DNA of 64,000 nt from Actinoplanes sp. DH11. Lineage in GTDB: Bacteria; Actinomycetota; Actinomycetes; Mycobacteriales; Micromonosporaceae. The notes under the pieces are model-generated. The model saw only the letters and a program-made list of their open reading frames with translations, was not told the DNA's origin and ran no database searches. Below are positions 48,262 to 57,545 of the stretch, piece after piece (the first letter of the stretch is position 1; every line of letters begins with the position of its first letter). Where the stretch lies: positions 186,001-250,000 of the forward strand of contig NZ_JAHWGU010000009.1 of the NCBI RefSeq assembly GCF_020873875.1, in the 5' to 3' direction. A program made the position numbers and the translations under genes.

Positions 48262-49275
48262 ATGCTTCGACTGCGACGGGCCGAACCGGCCGCGGGGCTC
48301 TGGGCCGATCGTGCGACCTACCACGACCGGCTGATCTTCCACACTCCCGAGTGGCTCGCCTTCGTGGCCGAGAGCCAGCGCGCCGAGCCGGTGCTCGCCA
48401 CCGTGCACGACGGCGACACCGTCGTCGGCCACTTCACCGGGCTGGTCACCCGGCGGTACGGGCTCCGCATCCTGGGCACGCCGATGGCCGGCTGGACCAC
48501 GTCCTACATGGGCTTCAACCTGCGGCCGGAGGTGCCGCGGCGGGCTGCCCTCGAAGCGCTCGTGCCGTTCGCCTTCGACGAGCTCGGCTGCGCGCACCTG
48601 GAGGTCCGCGACCGCGGCCTGACCGAGACCGACCTGGCCGGCCTCGGCCTGCGCTGGGAGACCGCGCCCACCGCGGTGATCGATCTGAGCCCCGCCGAGG
48701 ACGCGCTCCTCGGTGCGATGGCCAGTGCCTGCCGGCGCAACATCCGCAAGGCGGCGAAGAGTGGCGTCATCATCGAGGAGGTGCACGGCGATCCCGCATT
48801 CGCCGGTGAATTCCACGATCAATTGCGGGATGTTTTCGCCAAGCAAAATCTGGTGCCCACCTATTCGGTGGAAAGAGTCGAGTCGTTGATCCGTCACCTG
48901 GAGGGGCCGGGGCGGATCCTGTTGTTGCGCGCCCGTGACGCGGGTGGCCGGTGCATCGCGACGGCAGTGCTGCCGTGGTACCACCGGACGATGTACTTCT
49001 GGGGTGGCGCCAGCTATCGGGCCGATCAGCACCTGCGGCCCAACGAGAGCCTGATCTGGCACGCGATGCGGTGGGCGAAGGACCACGGGGTGACCGAGTT
49101 CGACTTCGTCGGGGGAAATGCGTACAAGGCGAAGTACGGCACCGTCGAGGTCCCGGTGCCGTGGGCGCGGCGGTCCCGGTCGCCGCTGGTGGCCCGGCTG
49201 CGTGACGCGGCCAAGCAGGGGTTCGCGCTGAAACAGCGGACGGCGGCGCGGCTGACGGGCGCCCGGCCCTCCTGA
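48262..49275 (+). CDS. FemAB/GNAT-like acyltransferase, copy 3
   Basis: 337 residues from the ATG at 48262. The central basic segment MASACRRNIRKAAKSGVIIE and the C-terminal block RPNESLIWHAMRWAKDHGVT, then FDFVGGNAYKAKYG, match the FemAB-like/Acetyltransf_6 fold. It is more distant from the two paralogs at 36-39.5 kb than they are from each other. It faces away from the right EPS arm across a shared regulatory region. A terminator follows it. It likely transfers an acyl or aminoacyl group onto an envelope glycan. Confidence 0.78.
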   Translation: MLRLRRAEPAAGLWADRATYHDRLIFHTPEWLAFVAESQRAEPVLATVHDGDTVVGHFTGLVTRRYGLRILGTPMAGWTTSYMGFNLRPEVPRRAALEALVPFAFDELGCAHLEVRDRGLTETDLAGLGLRWETAPTAVIDLSPAEDALLGAMASACRRNIRKAAKSGVIIEEVHGDPAFAGEFHDQLRDVFAKQNLVPTYSVERVESLIRHLEGPGRILLLRARDAGGRCIATAVLPWYHRTMYFWGGASYRADQHLRPNESLIWHAMRWAKDHGVTEFDFVGGNAYKAKYGTVEVPVPWARRSRSPLVARLRDAAKQGFALKQRTAARLTGARPS

Positions 49276-49307
49276 CCGACACGGAACCGGACGCGGCGGA
49301 AATGCCG

Positions 49308-49339
49308 CCGCGCGCCCGGTCCGCCAACCGGGCGCGCGG
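49308..49339. terminator. bidirectional terminator
   Basis: A perfect 13-bp stem (49308-49320 with 49327-49339) and a 6-base loop lie between two convergent genes. A smaller overlapping hairpin (49293-49299 with 49305-49311) is an alternative fold. Confidence 0.75.
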
Positions 49340-49362
49340 CTCACTCGTGCCGAGCTGGTCGA

Positions 49363-49869
49363 TCAGTTCGCCGCGCCCACCCAGGTGGCGGTCTCGTAGG
49401 GGGCGATCACCATGGCGCAGACCGGGTCGCTCTCGCAGACCACGCCGTGCACCACGAAGTCGGGGTCGGTGAAACCCTCCTCGTGGCCGCGGATCAGGTC
49501 ACGCAGGCTGTTCTTGATCGCCTGGGTGACGTATCCCTCGCTGGTGCCCTCGTGCTCGACGAACAGGCCACCCTTGCCGTCGAGGCGCTGCACCCAGCCG
49601 ATGCCGGCCCAGGCCTGCTCGCCGGGCAGGGTGGCGTACTGCTCGGCGTAGACGCAGTACAGCTTGTCGCCCCAGGCGCCCACCGGCACCGGCGCCTTAC
49701 CGGTCGCGTCGACCGAGGTGCCGGGCGGGATGACGCTGGAGAGTCGTACCAGGTTGTAGACGGCGAGATCGGCGTTGACCAGCGCGTCGTGGAAGGCGGA
49801 GAGGGTCGTGGTGCCCTGGCCGGTCACCTTGACGACGGGGATCTGGTCGTACACCGCGGAGCTACGCAC
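49363..49869 (-). CDS. pyruvoyl-dependent arginine decarboxylase
   Basis: 168 residues from a GTG at 49869, the size of archaeal PvlArgDC. The self-cleavage site is visible as NLVRLSSVIPPG: cutting between S44 and S45 would give a 44-residue beta chain and an alpha chain with an N-terminal pyruvoyl group. YCVYAEQYATLPGEQAWAGI and GLFVEHEGTSEGYV are later family blocks. The enzyme makes agmatine, the entry to polyamines. It is monocistronic and convergent with the FemAB-like gene. Confidence 0.88.
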   Translation of the reverse strand: MRSSAVYDQIPVVKVTGQGTTTLSAFHDALVNADLAVYNLVRLSSVIPPGTSVDATGKAPVPVGAWGDKLYCVYAEQYATLPGEQAWAGIGWVQRLDGKGGLFVEHEGTSEGYVTQAIKNSLRDLIRGHEEGFTDPDFVVHGVVCESDPVCAMVIAPYETATWVGAAN

Positions 49870-49963
49870 GTTTGGTTACCGGCCTCTCAGGTCGTTGCCA
49901 CTGTCGTGCGTACTTGTCGGCCGCCGGTCCCGCGACTGAAGGATTCGGCCGAGGAGAGTTCGC

Positions 49964-51832
49964 TCAGCCCGGGGTGGCGATCACGACCGGTCCGGCGGGC
50001 AGGTCGAAGACGCGGCCCGCGGTGCCGGTCGCCGCGTCCACGCTGACCAGCGCCGACCGGTTCGCGTCGAGCCGGGTCAGGACGTACGCGGTGGAGCCGT
50101 CCGAGCGGTGCACGATCTCCCACGGCTGGGCACCGACCCGGATCGGCGGGCCGGCCCGGTCCGCGGCCGTGTCGATCCAGCCGATCACCGGGGTGTCGGC
50201 GCTGCCGTAGACGTACGCCCGCTGCCCGCCCGGCGCGGCGCTCAGCCGCCACGCGTTGCCCACGCCGGGCATCGGGATCTCGGCGCGGACCCGGCCGCCG
50301 GCCACGTCGACGGCGGCCACCACCATGCCGGTCGCCGTGGTGCAGAGCGCCAGGACCGAGCGCCCGTCCGGGGTGGCCGCCAGCGCGGTGATCTTTCCGG
50401 GCAGCTCCAGTGGTGGGAGCAACCGGCCGGTCCCGGTGTCGTAGGGGCCGAGCCAGCGGTCCGCCGCCACGTAGAGGCGTTTGCCGTCCGGGGTCAGCAC
50501 GATCTCCCGGGAGCTGCGGTGCAGCGCGATGGTTCGGCTCGTCCCGGCGGCGGTGTCGACGATGCCGAGCCGGGCCGCGGGCTCCAGGACATAGAGCACG
50601 CCGCCGGGTCCGGCGACCATCTGCCCGGCCTGCCGGCCCGCGGTGACCGGCTTGCCGGCGGCACCGGAGGCGACGTCGACCGGCACCACCGAGGCCGGGG
50701 AACCGGCCAGCACGTAGACGGTCCGGCTGTCGGCGGAGACCGCGGTCGCCGTCGCACCCGGCACGGCGACCCGGTGCCGTACCCGGCGCGCCGCGGTGTC
50801 CACCAGCAGAATCCCCTCGGCGTTGCCGATCACCGCGGTCCGGCCGTCCGGGACGGTGTGGAACCAGTCGGCCTCGCCGGGCGCCAGGGTCGCGGCCGGG
50901 CTGGTCAGGCCGGTGCCGGTGTTCAGCGTGGACAGGCGCCCGGCGTCGGCGTCCAGCACGTGCACCAGCGGTGCCGGGGCGGCGGTGGCCGCCACGAACC
51001 GGGCGTCGGCCGGATCGGCGCCGCCACCCCAGCGCACGCCGCCCAGGTGCACGCCGGCCAGCTGGGTGCCGGCCAGCTGGGTGCCGCCGCTGGCGGCGAG
51101 GATCAGCGCGGTCGCCGCGGCTGCCGCGACCCGGGTGCGGCGGCGCAGGCCGTGCGTCTTGCGGGGGTACGCGGTGAGCGCCCCGTCGACCGCGGCGGTC
51201 TCCAGTTCGCGCCGGGCGGACGTCGGCACCCCGAGGGTCCGCTGGATCTCCGCGGCCAGCGGGGCGCCGGGCTCGGTGTCACCGACCACGTAGACGCCGG
51301 CGAGCCGTTCGGCGGTCAGACCGGCCGTGGCGATCGTGGTGAGCAGTTCCCCGACGACGCGGCGGCGGCCCTCCGGGGTGTGCGGCACCAGGACGCCGGA
51401 GGCCTCGCCGAGCTGGGTGAACCCGGTGCGCGTACGAATCAGGACCGCCACCTCCGCGAGCGGCCCGCCGAGCGTGACCACCGCCGCGGCCCGCCGCCGC
51501 CGCAGGCCGGTGGCGACCGCGTGCGCGACCGCGACCGGGCCGATCAGGAACGCCGGCCGGCCGACACCGGCGGCGGCCGCGGCCCGGCTCAGAGCGGTCC
51601 GGTGCTGCTCGTCCCACCCCACCGGGTGGACCACCGTGAGCGCGCGGGGCACCGGGCGCACCGCGTCCCGCAGCACCTCGCTCAGCAGGCCGGACAACTC
51701 GGCGGGCGCGGTGTCGCGGTCGGCCGTGGTGTCCCGGTGCGAGATCACCGGCAGCCCGCTCGCCGTGTCGTCGTCGAGCGCCAGCGTGATCCGTCCGGCA
51801 CCGAACCGGATCACCAGGCTCGGTCCAGCCAC
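49964..51832 (-). CDS. actin/Hsp70-like domain fused to beta-propeller, membrane anchored
   Basis: 622 residues. The first 215 residues resemble Hsp70/actin-like folds of ESX-associated proteins: SLVIRFGAGRITLALDDD, ALTVVHPVGWDEQHRTALSR and GPVAVAHAVATG. A basic stretch and one hydrophobic segment near residues 230-250 (RVAAAAATALILAASGG) follow. The rest, about 350 residues, is a YncE-like beta-propeller with blades such as VPDGRTAVIGNAEG, SADSRTVYVLAG and TPDGKRLYVAAD. A short repeat, TQLAGTQLAG, follows the helix. The layout suggests a cytoplasmic sensor or ATPase-like part with an external propeller. No ESX genes are adjacent. Confidence 0.72.
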   Translation of the reverse strand: MAGPSLVIRFGAGRITLALDDDTASGLPVISHRDTTADRDTAPAELSGLLSEVLRDAVRPVPRALTVVHPVGWDEQHRTALSRAAAAAGVGRPAFLIGPVAVAHAVATGLRRRRAAAVVTLGGPLAEVAVLIRTRTGFTQLGEASGVLVPHTPEGRRRVVGELLTTIATAGLTAERLAGVYVVGDTEPGAPLAAEIQRTLGVPTSARRELETAAVDGALTAYPRKTHGLRRRTRVAAAAATALILAASGGTQLAGTQLAGVHLGGVRWGGGADPADARFVAATAAPAPLVHVLDADAGRLSTLNTGTGLTSPAATLAPGEADWFHTVPDGRTAVIGNAEGILLVDTAARRVRHRVAVPGATATAVSADSRTVYVLAGSPASVVPVDVASGAAGKPVTAGRQAGQMVAGPGGVLYVLEPAARLGIVDTAAGTSRTIALHRSSREIVLTPDGKRLYVAADRWLGPYDTGTGRLLPPLELPGKITALAATPDGRSVLALCTTATGMVVAAVDVAGGRVRAEIPMPGVGNAWRLSAAPGGQRAYVYGSADTPVIGWIDTAADRAGPPIRVGAQPWEIVHRSDGSTAYVLTRLDANRSALVSVDAATGTAGRVFDLPAGPVVIATPG

Positions 51833-51927
51833 GATGTGAGCACCTCCTGCGTTGAGTCCCCGGTGTAGAACTCAACGCGGCAGAGCCGGATAGATGACGA
51901 CTGGCGTTCGTGGGTAAGCATGAACAC

Positions 51928-52161
51928 ATGTTTCTGTTGTTCGGGCTCAGCACGAAGGACCACCTGGCCGGCACCCACTTGATGACCTGCGAGATCTGTG
52001 GCTGGCAGGCGCCGCAGCAGCTCCTCAAGAGGTCCACCAGGTTCACCCTCTTCTTCATCCCCCTCTTCCCGGTGAAGGCCGCGAAGTACTACCTGATCTG
52101 CGGGCACTGCCAGGGCTTCCGCCCGGCCGATCCGAGCCGCCTCGGCATCGCCGCCCACTGA
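51928..52161 (+). CDS. zinc-ribbon protein
   Basis: 77 residues. The ATG at 51928 gives the usual family start MFLLFGLSTKDHLAGTHLMT; the frame extends to a GTG at 51910. Two CxxC pairs, MTCEICGW and LICGHCQG, form a zinc ribbon with a hydrophobic FTLFFIPLFPV segment between them. The family occurs widely in actinobacteria and has no established role. It is divergent from the propeller gene by 95 bp. Confidence 0.75.
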   Translation: MFLLFGLSTKDHLAGTHLMTCEICGWQAPQQLLKRSTRFTLFFIPLFPVKAAKYYLICGHCQGFRPADPSRLGIAAH

Positions 52162-52240
52162 ACGCGCATAACCGGGGCGCGTCCGGGTAGCCGGGGGAGC
52201 GTCCGCGCACGGTGCGCGGCGCGAACCTCCTGGAGGAACC

Positions 52241-52807
52241 GTGACGAGCCCTCAGCACTCCGGCGACGTGATCGACATCCTGATCGCTGACCACCGGGAC
52301 GTCACCGCCCTGATCGGCAACATCCGGACGGTGACGGACCCGATGGTGCGCCGGGACCTGACCGACACCGCGATCAGCGAACTGGTCCGGCACGCGGTGG
52401 CCGAGGAGATGTACATCTACCCGGCGATGCGCGACCACCTGCCGGACGGCGACAAGGCCGTCGAGCACGACGTCGAGGAGCACAAGGAACTCGAGCAGAC
52501 CATGAAGCGGCTCGAGGACGTGGACGTCTCCAGCCCCGAGTTCGACGAGGCGCTGCGCAAGCTGGAGGAGATCCTCGCCGACCACGTGCAGGACGAGGAG
52601 ACCGAGCAGTTCCCGCAGCTGCGCCAGCACATCCCGGCGGAGAAGCTCGTCGAGCTGGCCGGCAAGGTGGAGACCGCGAAGAAGCTGGCGCCGACCCGCC
52701 CGCACCCGGGCGCGCCGAACGCCGAGCTGTTCCACAAGCTGGTCGGACCCGGTGTGGGCCTGGTCGACCGGCTGCGCGACAAGCTGACGGGGCGCGCCAC
52801 GAAGTGA
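52241..52807 (+). CDS. hemerythrin-like HHE-domain protein
   Basis: 188 residues. The GTG at 52241 has GGAGG five bases upstream. HHE ligand motifs appear as ADHRDVTALI, RHAVAEEMYIYPAM, EHDVEEHKELEQTM and DHVQDEETEQFPQL, the spacing expected for a four-helix di-iron site. The last 45 residues are a Pro/basic tail. Such proteins bind oxygen or nitric oxide, or protect against oxidative stress. It is a single gene whose end abuts, by one base, the convergent glycerol kinase gene. Confidence 0.88.
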   Translation: MTSPQHSGDVIDILIADHRDVTALIGNIRTVTDPMVRRDLTDTAISELVRHAVAEEMYIYPAMRDHLPDGDKAVEHDVEEHKELEQTMKRLEDVDVSSPEFDEALRKLEEILADHVQDEETEQFPQLRQHIPAEKLVELAGKVETAKKLAPTRPHPGAPNAELFHKLVGPGVGLVDRLRDKLTGRATK

Positions 52808-52808
52808 G

Positions 52809-54305
52809 CTATCCAGCCGGCTGGATCCAGTCGAAGGTGCGCTCCACCGCGCGACGCCAGTTCGCGTACTCGTGGTCGCGCACCGCGGCGTCCATGGCCG
52901 GCATCCACTGCCCCGCGATGTGCCAGTTCTGGCGCAACCCGTCCAGGTCGGGCCAGTACCCGACGGCGAGTCCGGCCGCGTACGCCGCTCCCAGCGACAC
53001 CGTCTCCACGGCGAGCGGCCGGACCAGCGGGACGTCGAGCACGTTGGCGATCATCTGCATCAGCAGGTTGTCGGCGGTCATCCCGCCGTCCACCTTGAGC
53101 GTGCGCAGGGCCAGCCCCGAGTTCGTGTTCATCGCGTCCACCACCTCGCGGGTCTGCCAGGCGGTCGCCTCCAGCACCGCGCGGGCCAGATGACCCTTGG
53201 TGATGTAGGAGGTCAGGCCCACTATCACGCCGCGCGCCTCGCTGCGCCAGTGCGGCGCGTAGAGGCCGGAGAAGGCCGGCACGATGTAGCAGCCGCCGTT
53301 GTCGGCGACGGTCCGTGCCAAGGTCTCGATCTCCGGGGCGCTGGAGATCAGTTCGAGCTGGTCGCGGAACCACTGCACCAGGGAGCCGGTGATCGCGATC
53401 GAGCCTTCCAGGGCGTACGCCGCCGGCTCACCCGCGATCCGATAGGCGACAGTGGTGAGCAGCCCGTTGTCCGAGCGGATCAGCTCGGTACCGGTGTTGA
53501 GCAGCAGGAAGCTACCGGTGCCGTACGTGCACTTGGCCTCGCCCGGCGTGAAACAGGTCTGCCCGAACAGGGCCGCCTGCTGATCGCCGAGCGCGGCCCC
53601 GATGCGTACGCCCGGGAAAGCCGCCGTGGCGGTGCCGAAGACGCCGATCGACGGCCGCACCTCGGGCAGCATCGCGGCCGGGATGCCGAAGAAGTCCAGC
53701 GACTCCCGGGACCACTCCAGGGTGCGCACGTCGAGCAGCATGGTCCGGCTCGCGTTCGTCACGTCGGTGACGTGCAGGCCGCCGGTGAGGTTCCAGATCA
53801 GCCAGGTCTCCATGGTCCCGCAGAGCACCTCGCCCCGCTCGGCGCGCTCGCGCAGACCCGGCGTGTGGTCCAGGACCCACTTCAGGCGAGGCCCGGAGAA
53901 GTACGTCGCCAGCGGCAGTCCCGACCGTTCCTCCACCTCCTTCGCCCCGGGCCGGGCGGCGAGTTCGTGGACCAGGCCGTCGGTCCGGGTGTCCTGCCAG
54001 ATGATCGCCCGCCCGACCGGGATGCCGGTGCCGCGGTCCCACAGCACGGTGGTCTCCCGCTGGTTCGCGATGCCGAGCGCGACCACCTGGTCCAGGGTGA
54101 TCCCGGCCCGGCGCAGCACCCGGGGCGCCAGCCGTTCCACATTGCGCCAGATCTCCATGGCGTCGTGCTCGACCCAGCCGGGCCGCGGGAAGTGCTGTTT
54201 GTGCTCCTGCTGGGTGAGCGAGACCAACTGGCCCCGGCGGTCGAAGACGATGCAGCGGGTGGAGGTGGTGCCCTGATCGATCGCGACCACGTATCGCTCG
54301 GTCAT
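52809..54305 (-). CDS. glpK: glycerol kinase, copy 1
   Basis: 498 residues, the standard FGGY kinase length. The ATP-binding N-terminus is [32 protein letters not shown] is the second-domain motif, TYGTGSFLLLNTG the phosphate-2 motif, and [20 protein letters not shown] the glycerol-kinase signature. LKVDGGMTADNLLMQ closes the fold. It phosphorylates glycerol to sn-glycerol-3-phosphate in the cytoplasm. Its ATG overlaps the IclR gene stop by 4 bp, so kinase and regulator are made together. A second kinase gene lies 1.7 kb away in the divergent operon. Confidence 0.95.
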   Translation of the reverse strand: MTERYVVAIDQGTTSTRCIVFDRRGQLVSLTQQEHKQHFPRPGWVEHDAMEIWRNVERLAPRVLRRAGITLDQVVALGIANQRETTVLWDRGTGIPVGRAIIWQDTRTDGLVHELAARPGAKEVEERSGLPLATYFSGPRLKWVLDHTPGLRERAERGEVLCGTMETWLIWNLTGGLHVTDVTNASRTMLLDVRTLEWSRESLDFFGIPAAMLPEVRPSIGVFGTATAAFPGVRIGAALGDQQAALFGQTCFTPGEAKCTYGTGSFLLLNTGTELIRSDNGLLTTVAYRIAGEPAAYALEGSIAITGSLVQWFRDQLELISSAPEIETLARTVADNGGCYIVPAFSGLYAPHWRSEARGVIVGLTSYITKGHLARAVLEATAWQTREVVDAMNTNSGLALRTLKVDGGMTADNLLMQMIANVLDVPLVRPLAVETVSLGAAYAAGLAVGYWPDLDGLRQNWHIAGQWMPAMDAAVRDHEYANWRRAVERTFDWIQPAG

Positions 54306-55060
54306 CGTGCGGCTCCCAGGTCCCGGGAGACCGCGCGAGCGGCATCCCGGACGTAGGTGATCAGCTTCGGGTACGGGTGGTACCGGCTGTCGCAGAGCCG
54401 TTCGACCGGCCCCGAGATGCCGATCGCGCCGACCACGAGGCCCCCGTACCCCCGGATCGGTGCCGCGACCGCCGCCTGGCCGAGCGTCATCTCCTCGATC
54501 TCCGCCGCCCAGCCCGCCTCGCGCACCCCGTCCAGGGCGGCGGAGAGCGCCTTCGGCTCGGCAAGCGTCCGGCGCGTGAACCGTTCCAGGTCGCTGCCGG
54601 GTGCGACACCGCCCGCGCGGTACGCGAGCAGCACCTTCCCGAGGGCGGTGGCGTGCAGCGGCAGCAACGTGCCGACGTCGAGGGTCTGGAACGTGTCGTC
54701 GGGCCGGAACACGTGGTGCACGACCAGCACCCGGCCCTCCAGGACGGTGCCGATCCGCACCGACTCGCCGCTGCGGGCGGCCAGCGGATCGGCCCAGTTG
54801 ATCGAACGGGACCGGAGGTCGTTGATGTCCAGGTAGCTGGTACCCAGGTGCAGCAGCGCGCCGCCGAGCTGGTACTGCCCGGAGTTGCGGTCCTGCTCGA
54901 CGAAGCCGACCAGTTGCAGGGTGCGCAGGATGCCGTGGGTGGTGCCTTTCGCCAGGTCCAGGGTGCGGGCGATCTCGCTGAGCCCGAGCCGGCCCGGCCC
55001 GCCGGCGAGCGTCCGCAGGATCGCGGCCGCTCGTTCGATCGCCTGCACGGTACCGGGCAT
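54302..55060 (-). CDS. IclR-family regulator of glycerol genes (GylR-like)
   Basis: 252 residues. The N-terminal winged helix is VQAIERAAAILRTLAGGPGR with LSEIARTLDLAKGTTHGILR. The C-terminal effector domain includes LLPLHATALGKVLLAYRAG and AAVAAPIRGYGGLVVGAIGI. Its position, divergent from glpF-glpK-glpD and fused by overlap to glpK copy 1, matches GylR of Streptomyces, a repressor released by glycerol-3-phosphate. The ATG at 55060 is 125 bp from the glpF start, with the shared promoter region between them. Confidence 0.92.
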   Translation of the reverse strand: MPGTVQAIERAAAILRTLAGGPGRLGLSEIARTLDLAKGTTHGILRTLQLVGFVEQDRNSGQYQLGGALLHLGTSYLDINDLRSRSINWADPLAARSGESVRIGTVLEGRVLVVHHVFRPDDTFQTLDVGTLLPLHATALGKVLLAYRAGGVAPGSDLERFTRRTLAEPKALSAALDGVREAGWAAEIEEMTLGQAAVAAPIRGYGGLVVGAIGISGPVERLCDSRYHPYPKLITYVRDAARAVSRDLGAAR

Positions 55061-55129
55061 GTTTCGGACTCTATGCCACCGCGTGACGACTCGCCGTGAT
55101 TGATGTTCGACAATGCCGACCGGTGTTCA

Positions 55130-55158
55130 TTGCCCCGCCCCCGATGCGTTCCTAGCGT
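55130..55158 (+). promoter_or_regulatory. predicted glpF promoter with nearby repeats
   Basis: TTGCCC (55130-55135) and TAGCGT (55153-55158) are 17 bases apart. Just upstream, TGTTCGACAATGCC and TGTTCATTGCC form a degenerate direct repeat overlapping the -35 box, a plausible binding region for the divergent IclR-family regulator. Confidence 0.55.
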
Positions 55159-55185
55159 CCACTGCATCGGAAGCAGGGAGGGAGC

Positions 55186-56034
55186 ATGGCAACACGACCC
55201 AAGATTCCCGGCCTCGTCGGTGAGTTCGCAGCCGAGTTCGCCGGCACGATGATCCTCATTCTGTTCGGTGTCGGCGTGGTCGCCCAGGTGGTGGCGGCCG
55301 GCATCGGAGACCACGACAGCATCGCCTGGGCCTGGGGGCTCGGCGTCACCTTCGGCGTCTACGTCGCCGGCCGGATCAGCGGCGCACACCTCAACCCCGC
55401 CGTCACCATCGCGCTCGCCGTCTTCAAAGGCTTCGAGTGGCGCAAGGTGGCGCCGTACATCGTCGCCCAGATGCTCGGCGCCTTCGTCGCGGCGCTGCTG
55501 GTGCGCTGGAACTACACCGAGGCCCTGCACGCGGCCGACCCCGGGCTGACCATCAAGACGCAGGGGGTCTTCTCCACCCTGCCCGGCAACGGGACCTTGC
55601 CGTTCGACGAATGGGGGGCGTTCCGCGACCAGGTCATCGGCACCGCGATCCTGCTGTTCCTGATCCTCGCGGTCACCGACCTGGCGAGCACACCGCCGCA
55701 GGCCAACCTGGCGCCGTTCATCATCGGCCTGATCGTCGTCGGGATCGGCATGGCGTGGGGGAGCGCCGCCGGCTACGCGATCAACCCGGCCCGTGACTTC
55801 GGTCCGCGACTCGCCAGCTTCCTCACCGGGTACGGCGGCGCGTTCCGCGACCAGACGGGGTATCTCTATTTCTGGGTGCCGATAGTCGCGCCGATCATCG
55901 GCGGTGTGGCGGGCGCCGGGCTGTACAAAGTTCTGGTCGGACGCTTCCTGCCGTCGGCGGAGCCGCCGGAACCGGGCAACATACCGACACCCCGTGGTGA
56001 GGACGACGAGAACGTGGAGGCGAACCGTGGCTGA
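55186..56034 (+). CDS. glpF: glycerol facilitator (aquaglyceroporin)
   Basis: 282 residues. GGGAGGG lies just before the ATG at 55186. Six membrane helices and both NPA boxes are present: [10 protein letters not shown] and [12 protein letters not shown], the latter with the Asp after NPAR that marks glycerol rather than water channels. It admits glycerol by facilitated diffusion. The C-terminus is a short acidic tail. The downstream glpK copy 2 overlaps by 8 bp, coupling uptake and phosphorylation. Confidence 0.94.
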   Translation: MATRPKIPGLVGEFAAEFAGTMILILFGVGVVAQVVAAGIGDHDSIAWAWGLGVTFGVYVAGRISGAHLNPAVTIALAVFKGFEWRKVAPYIVAQMLGAFVAALLVRWNYTEALHAADPGLTIKTQGVFSTLPGNGTLPFDEWGAFRDQVIGTAILLFLILAVTDLASTPPQANLAPFIIGLIVVGIGMAWGSAAGYAINPARDFGPRLASFLTGYGGAFRDQTGYLYFWVPIVAPIIGGVAGAGLYKVLVGRFLPSAEPPEPGNIPTPRGEDDENVEANRG

Positions 56035-57544
56035 CTTCGTCGGCGCAGTGGACCAGGGCACCACCAGCACCCGATTCATGATCTTCGACCATGGCGGGAA
56101 CGAGGTGGGCCGGCACCAGCTCGAACACGAACAGATCCTGCCGCAGGCCGGCTGGGTCGAGCACAACCCGATCGAGATCTGGGAACGGACCGTCGCCGTC
56201 GTGCGGACCGCCATGCAGAAGGCGAACCTGTCGGCGCGTGACCTGGCCGCCGTCGGGATCACGAACCAGCGGGAGACCACGGTGGTCTGGGACCGGCGGA
56301 CCGGCCGGCCCTACTACAACGCGATCGTCTGGCAGGACACCCGCACCGACCGGATCGCGTCCGCGCTGGACCGCGACGGCCGCGGCGACGTCATCCGCCG
56401 CAAAGCGGGACTGCCCCCGGCCACGTACTTCTCCGGCGGCAAGATCCAATGGATCCTGGAGAACGTCGACGGCGTCCGGGAAGCCGCCGAACGCGGCGAC
56501 GCGATCTTCGGCAACACCGACAGCTGGCTGCTGTGGAACATCACCGGCGGCGTCAGCGGCGGCAACCACGTCACCGACGTGACGAACGCCAGCCGGACCA
56601 TGCTGATGAACCTGGAAACCCTCGACTGGGACGACGAACTGCTGTCGTTCTTCGGCATCCCCCGGCAGATGCTGCCCGAGATCCGGCCCTCGTCCGACCC
56701 CAACGGTTACGGCATCGCGCACGTCGACGGCCCGCTCGGCGGCGACGTGCCCCTCACCGGCGACCTCGGCGATCAACAGGCCGCAACCGTCGGCCAGGTC
56801 TGCTTCGCACCCGGCGAGGCCAAGAACACCTACGGTACGGGCAACTTCATGCTCCTGAACACCGGGACGAACCTGGTGCGCTCGGAGAACGGGCTGCTCA
56901 CCACCGTCTGCTACAAGTTCGGTGACGCCGCGCCCGTCTACGCGCTCGAAGGCTCGATCGCGGTGACCGGGTCCGCCGTGCAATGGCTGCGCGACCAACT
57001 CCACATCATCAACTCGGCCGCGGAGAGCGAAGCCCTGGCCGCCTCCGTGCCGGACAACGGCGGCGTCTACTTCGTACCCGCCTTCTCCGGGCTGTTCGCG
57101 CCGTACTGGCGTTCCGACGCCCGCGGCGCCATCGTCGGCCTGTCCCGCTTCAACACCAGCGGGCACATCGCCCGCGCCACCCTGGAATCCATCTGCTACC
57201 AGACCCGTGACGTGGTCGACGCGATGGCGCAGGACTCCGGCGTCACCCTGGACGTCCTCAAGGTCGACGGCGGGATCACCGTGAACAACCTCTGCATGCA
57301 GATCCAGGCGGACGTGCTGGGCGTGCCGGTCAGCCGCCCCGTGGTGGCCGAGACGACCGCCCTCGGTGCCGCGTACGCGGCCGGCCTCGCGGTCGGCTTC
57401 TGGAAATCCACCGACGAGCTGCGGGAGAACTGGAACGAATCGCAGCGCTGGCAGCCGAGCTGGTCGCAGGAACAGCGCGAACAGGGCTTCGGGAAGTGGA
57501 AGAAGGCGGTGCAGCGAACCCTCGACTGGGTGGATGTGGACTGA
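56027..57544 (+). CDS. glpK: glycerol kinase, copy 2
   Basis: 505 residues from the GTG at 56027, with GGAGG seven bases upstream. Motifs match copy 1: [66 protein letters not shown] and [15 protein letters not shown]. The two copies differ along their whole length, so this is an old duplication or separate acquisition, not a recent repeat. This copy is in the glpF-glpK-glpD operon and so is probably the main catabolic kinase. Confidence 0.95.
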   Translation: MADFVGAVDQGTTSTRFMIFDHGGNEVGRHQLEHEQILPQAGWVEHNPIEIWERTVAVVRTAMQKANLSARDLAAVGITNQRETTVVWDRRTGRPYYNAIVWQDTRTDRIASALDRDGRGDVIRRKAGLPPATYFSGGKIQWILENVDGVREAAERGDAIFGNTDSWLLWNITGGVSGGNHVTDVTNASRTMLMNLETLDWDDELLSFFGIPRQMLPEIRPSSDPNGYGIAHVDGPLGGDVPLTGDLGDQQAATVGQVCFAPGEAKNTYGTGNFMLLNTGTNLVRSENGLLTTVCYKFGDAAPVYALEGSIAVTGSAVQWLRDQLHIINSAAESEALAASVPDNGGVYFVPAFSGLFAPYWRSDARGAIVGLSRFNTSGHIARATLESICYQTRDVVDAMAQDSGVTLDVLKVDGGITVNNLCMQIQADVLGVPVSRPVVAETTALGAAYAAGLAVGFWKSTDELRENWNESQRWQPSWSQEQREQGFGKWKKAVQRTLDWVDVD

Positions 57545-57545
57545 C

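Noticed and set aside
55061-55185. Riboswitch upstream of glpF
   Set aside because: The 125-bp region is fully explained by a promoter, putative regulator sites and a ribosome binding site; no structured leader is seen.
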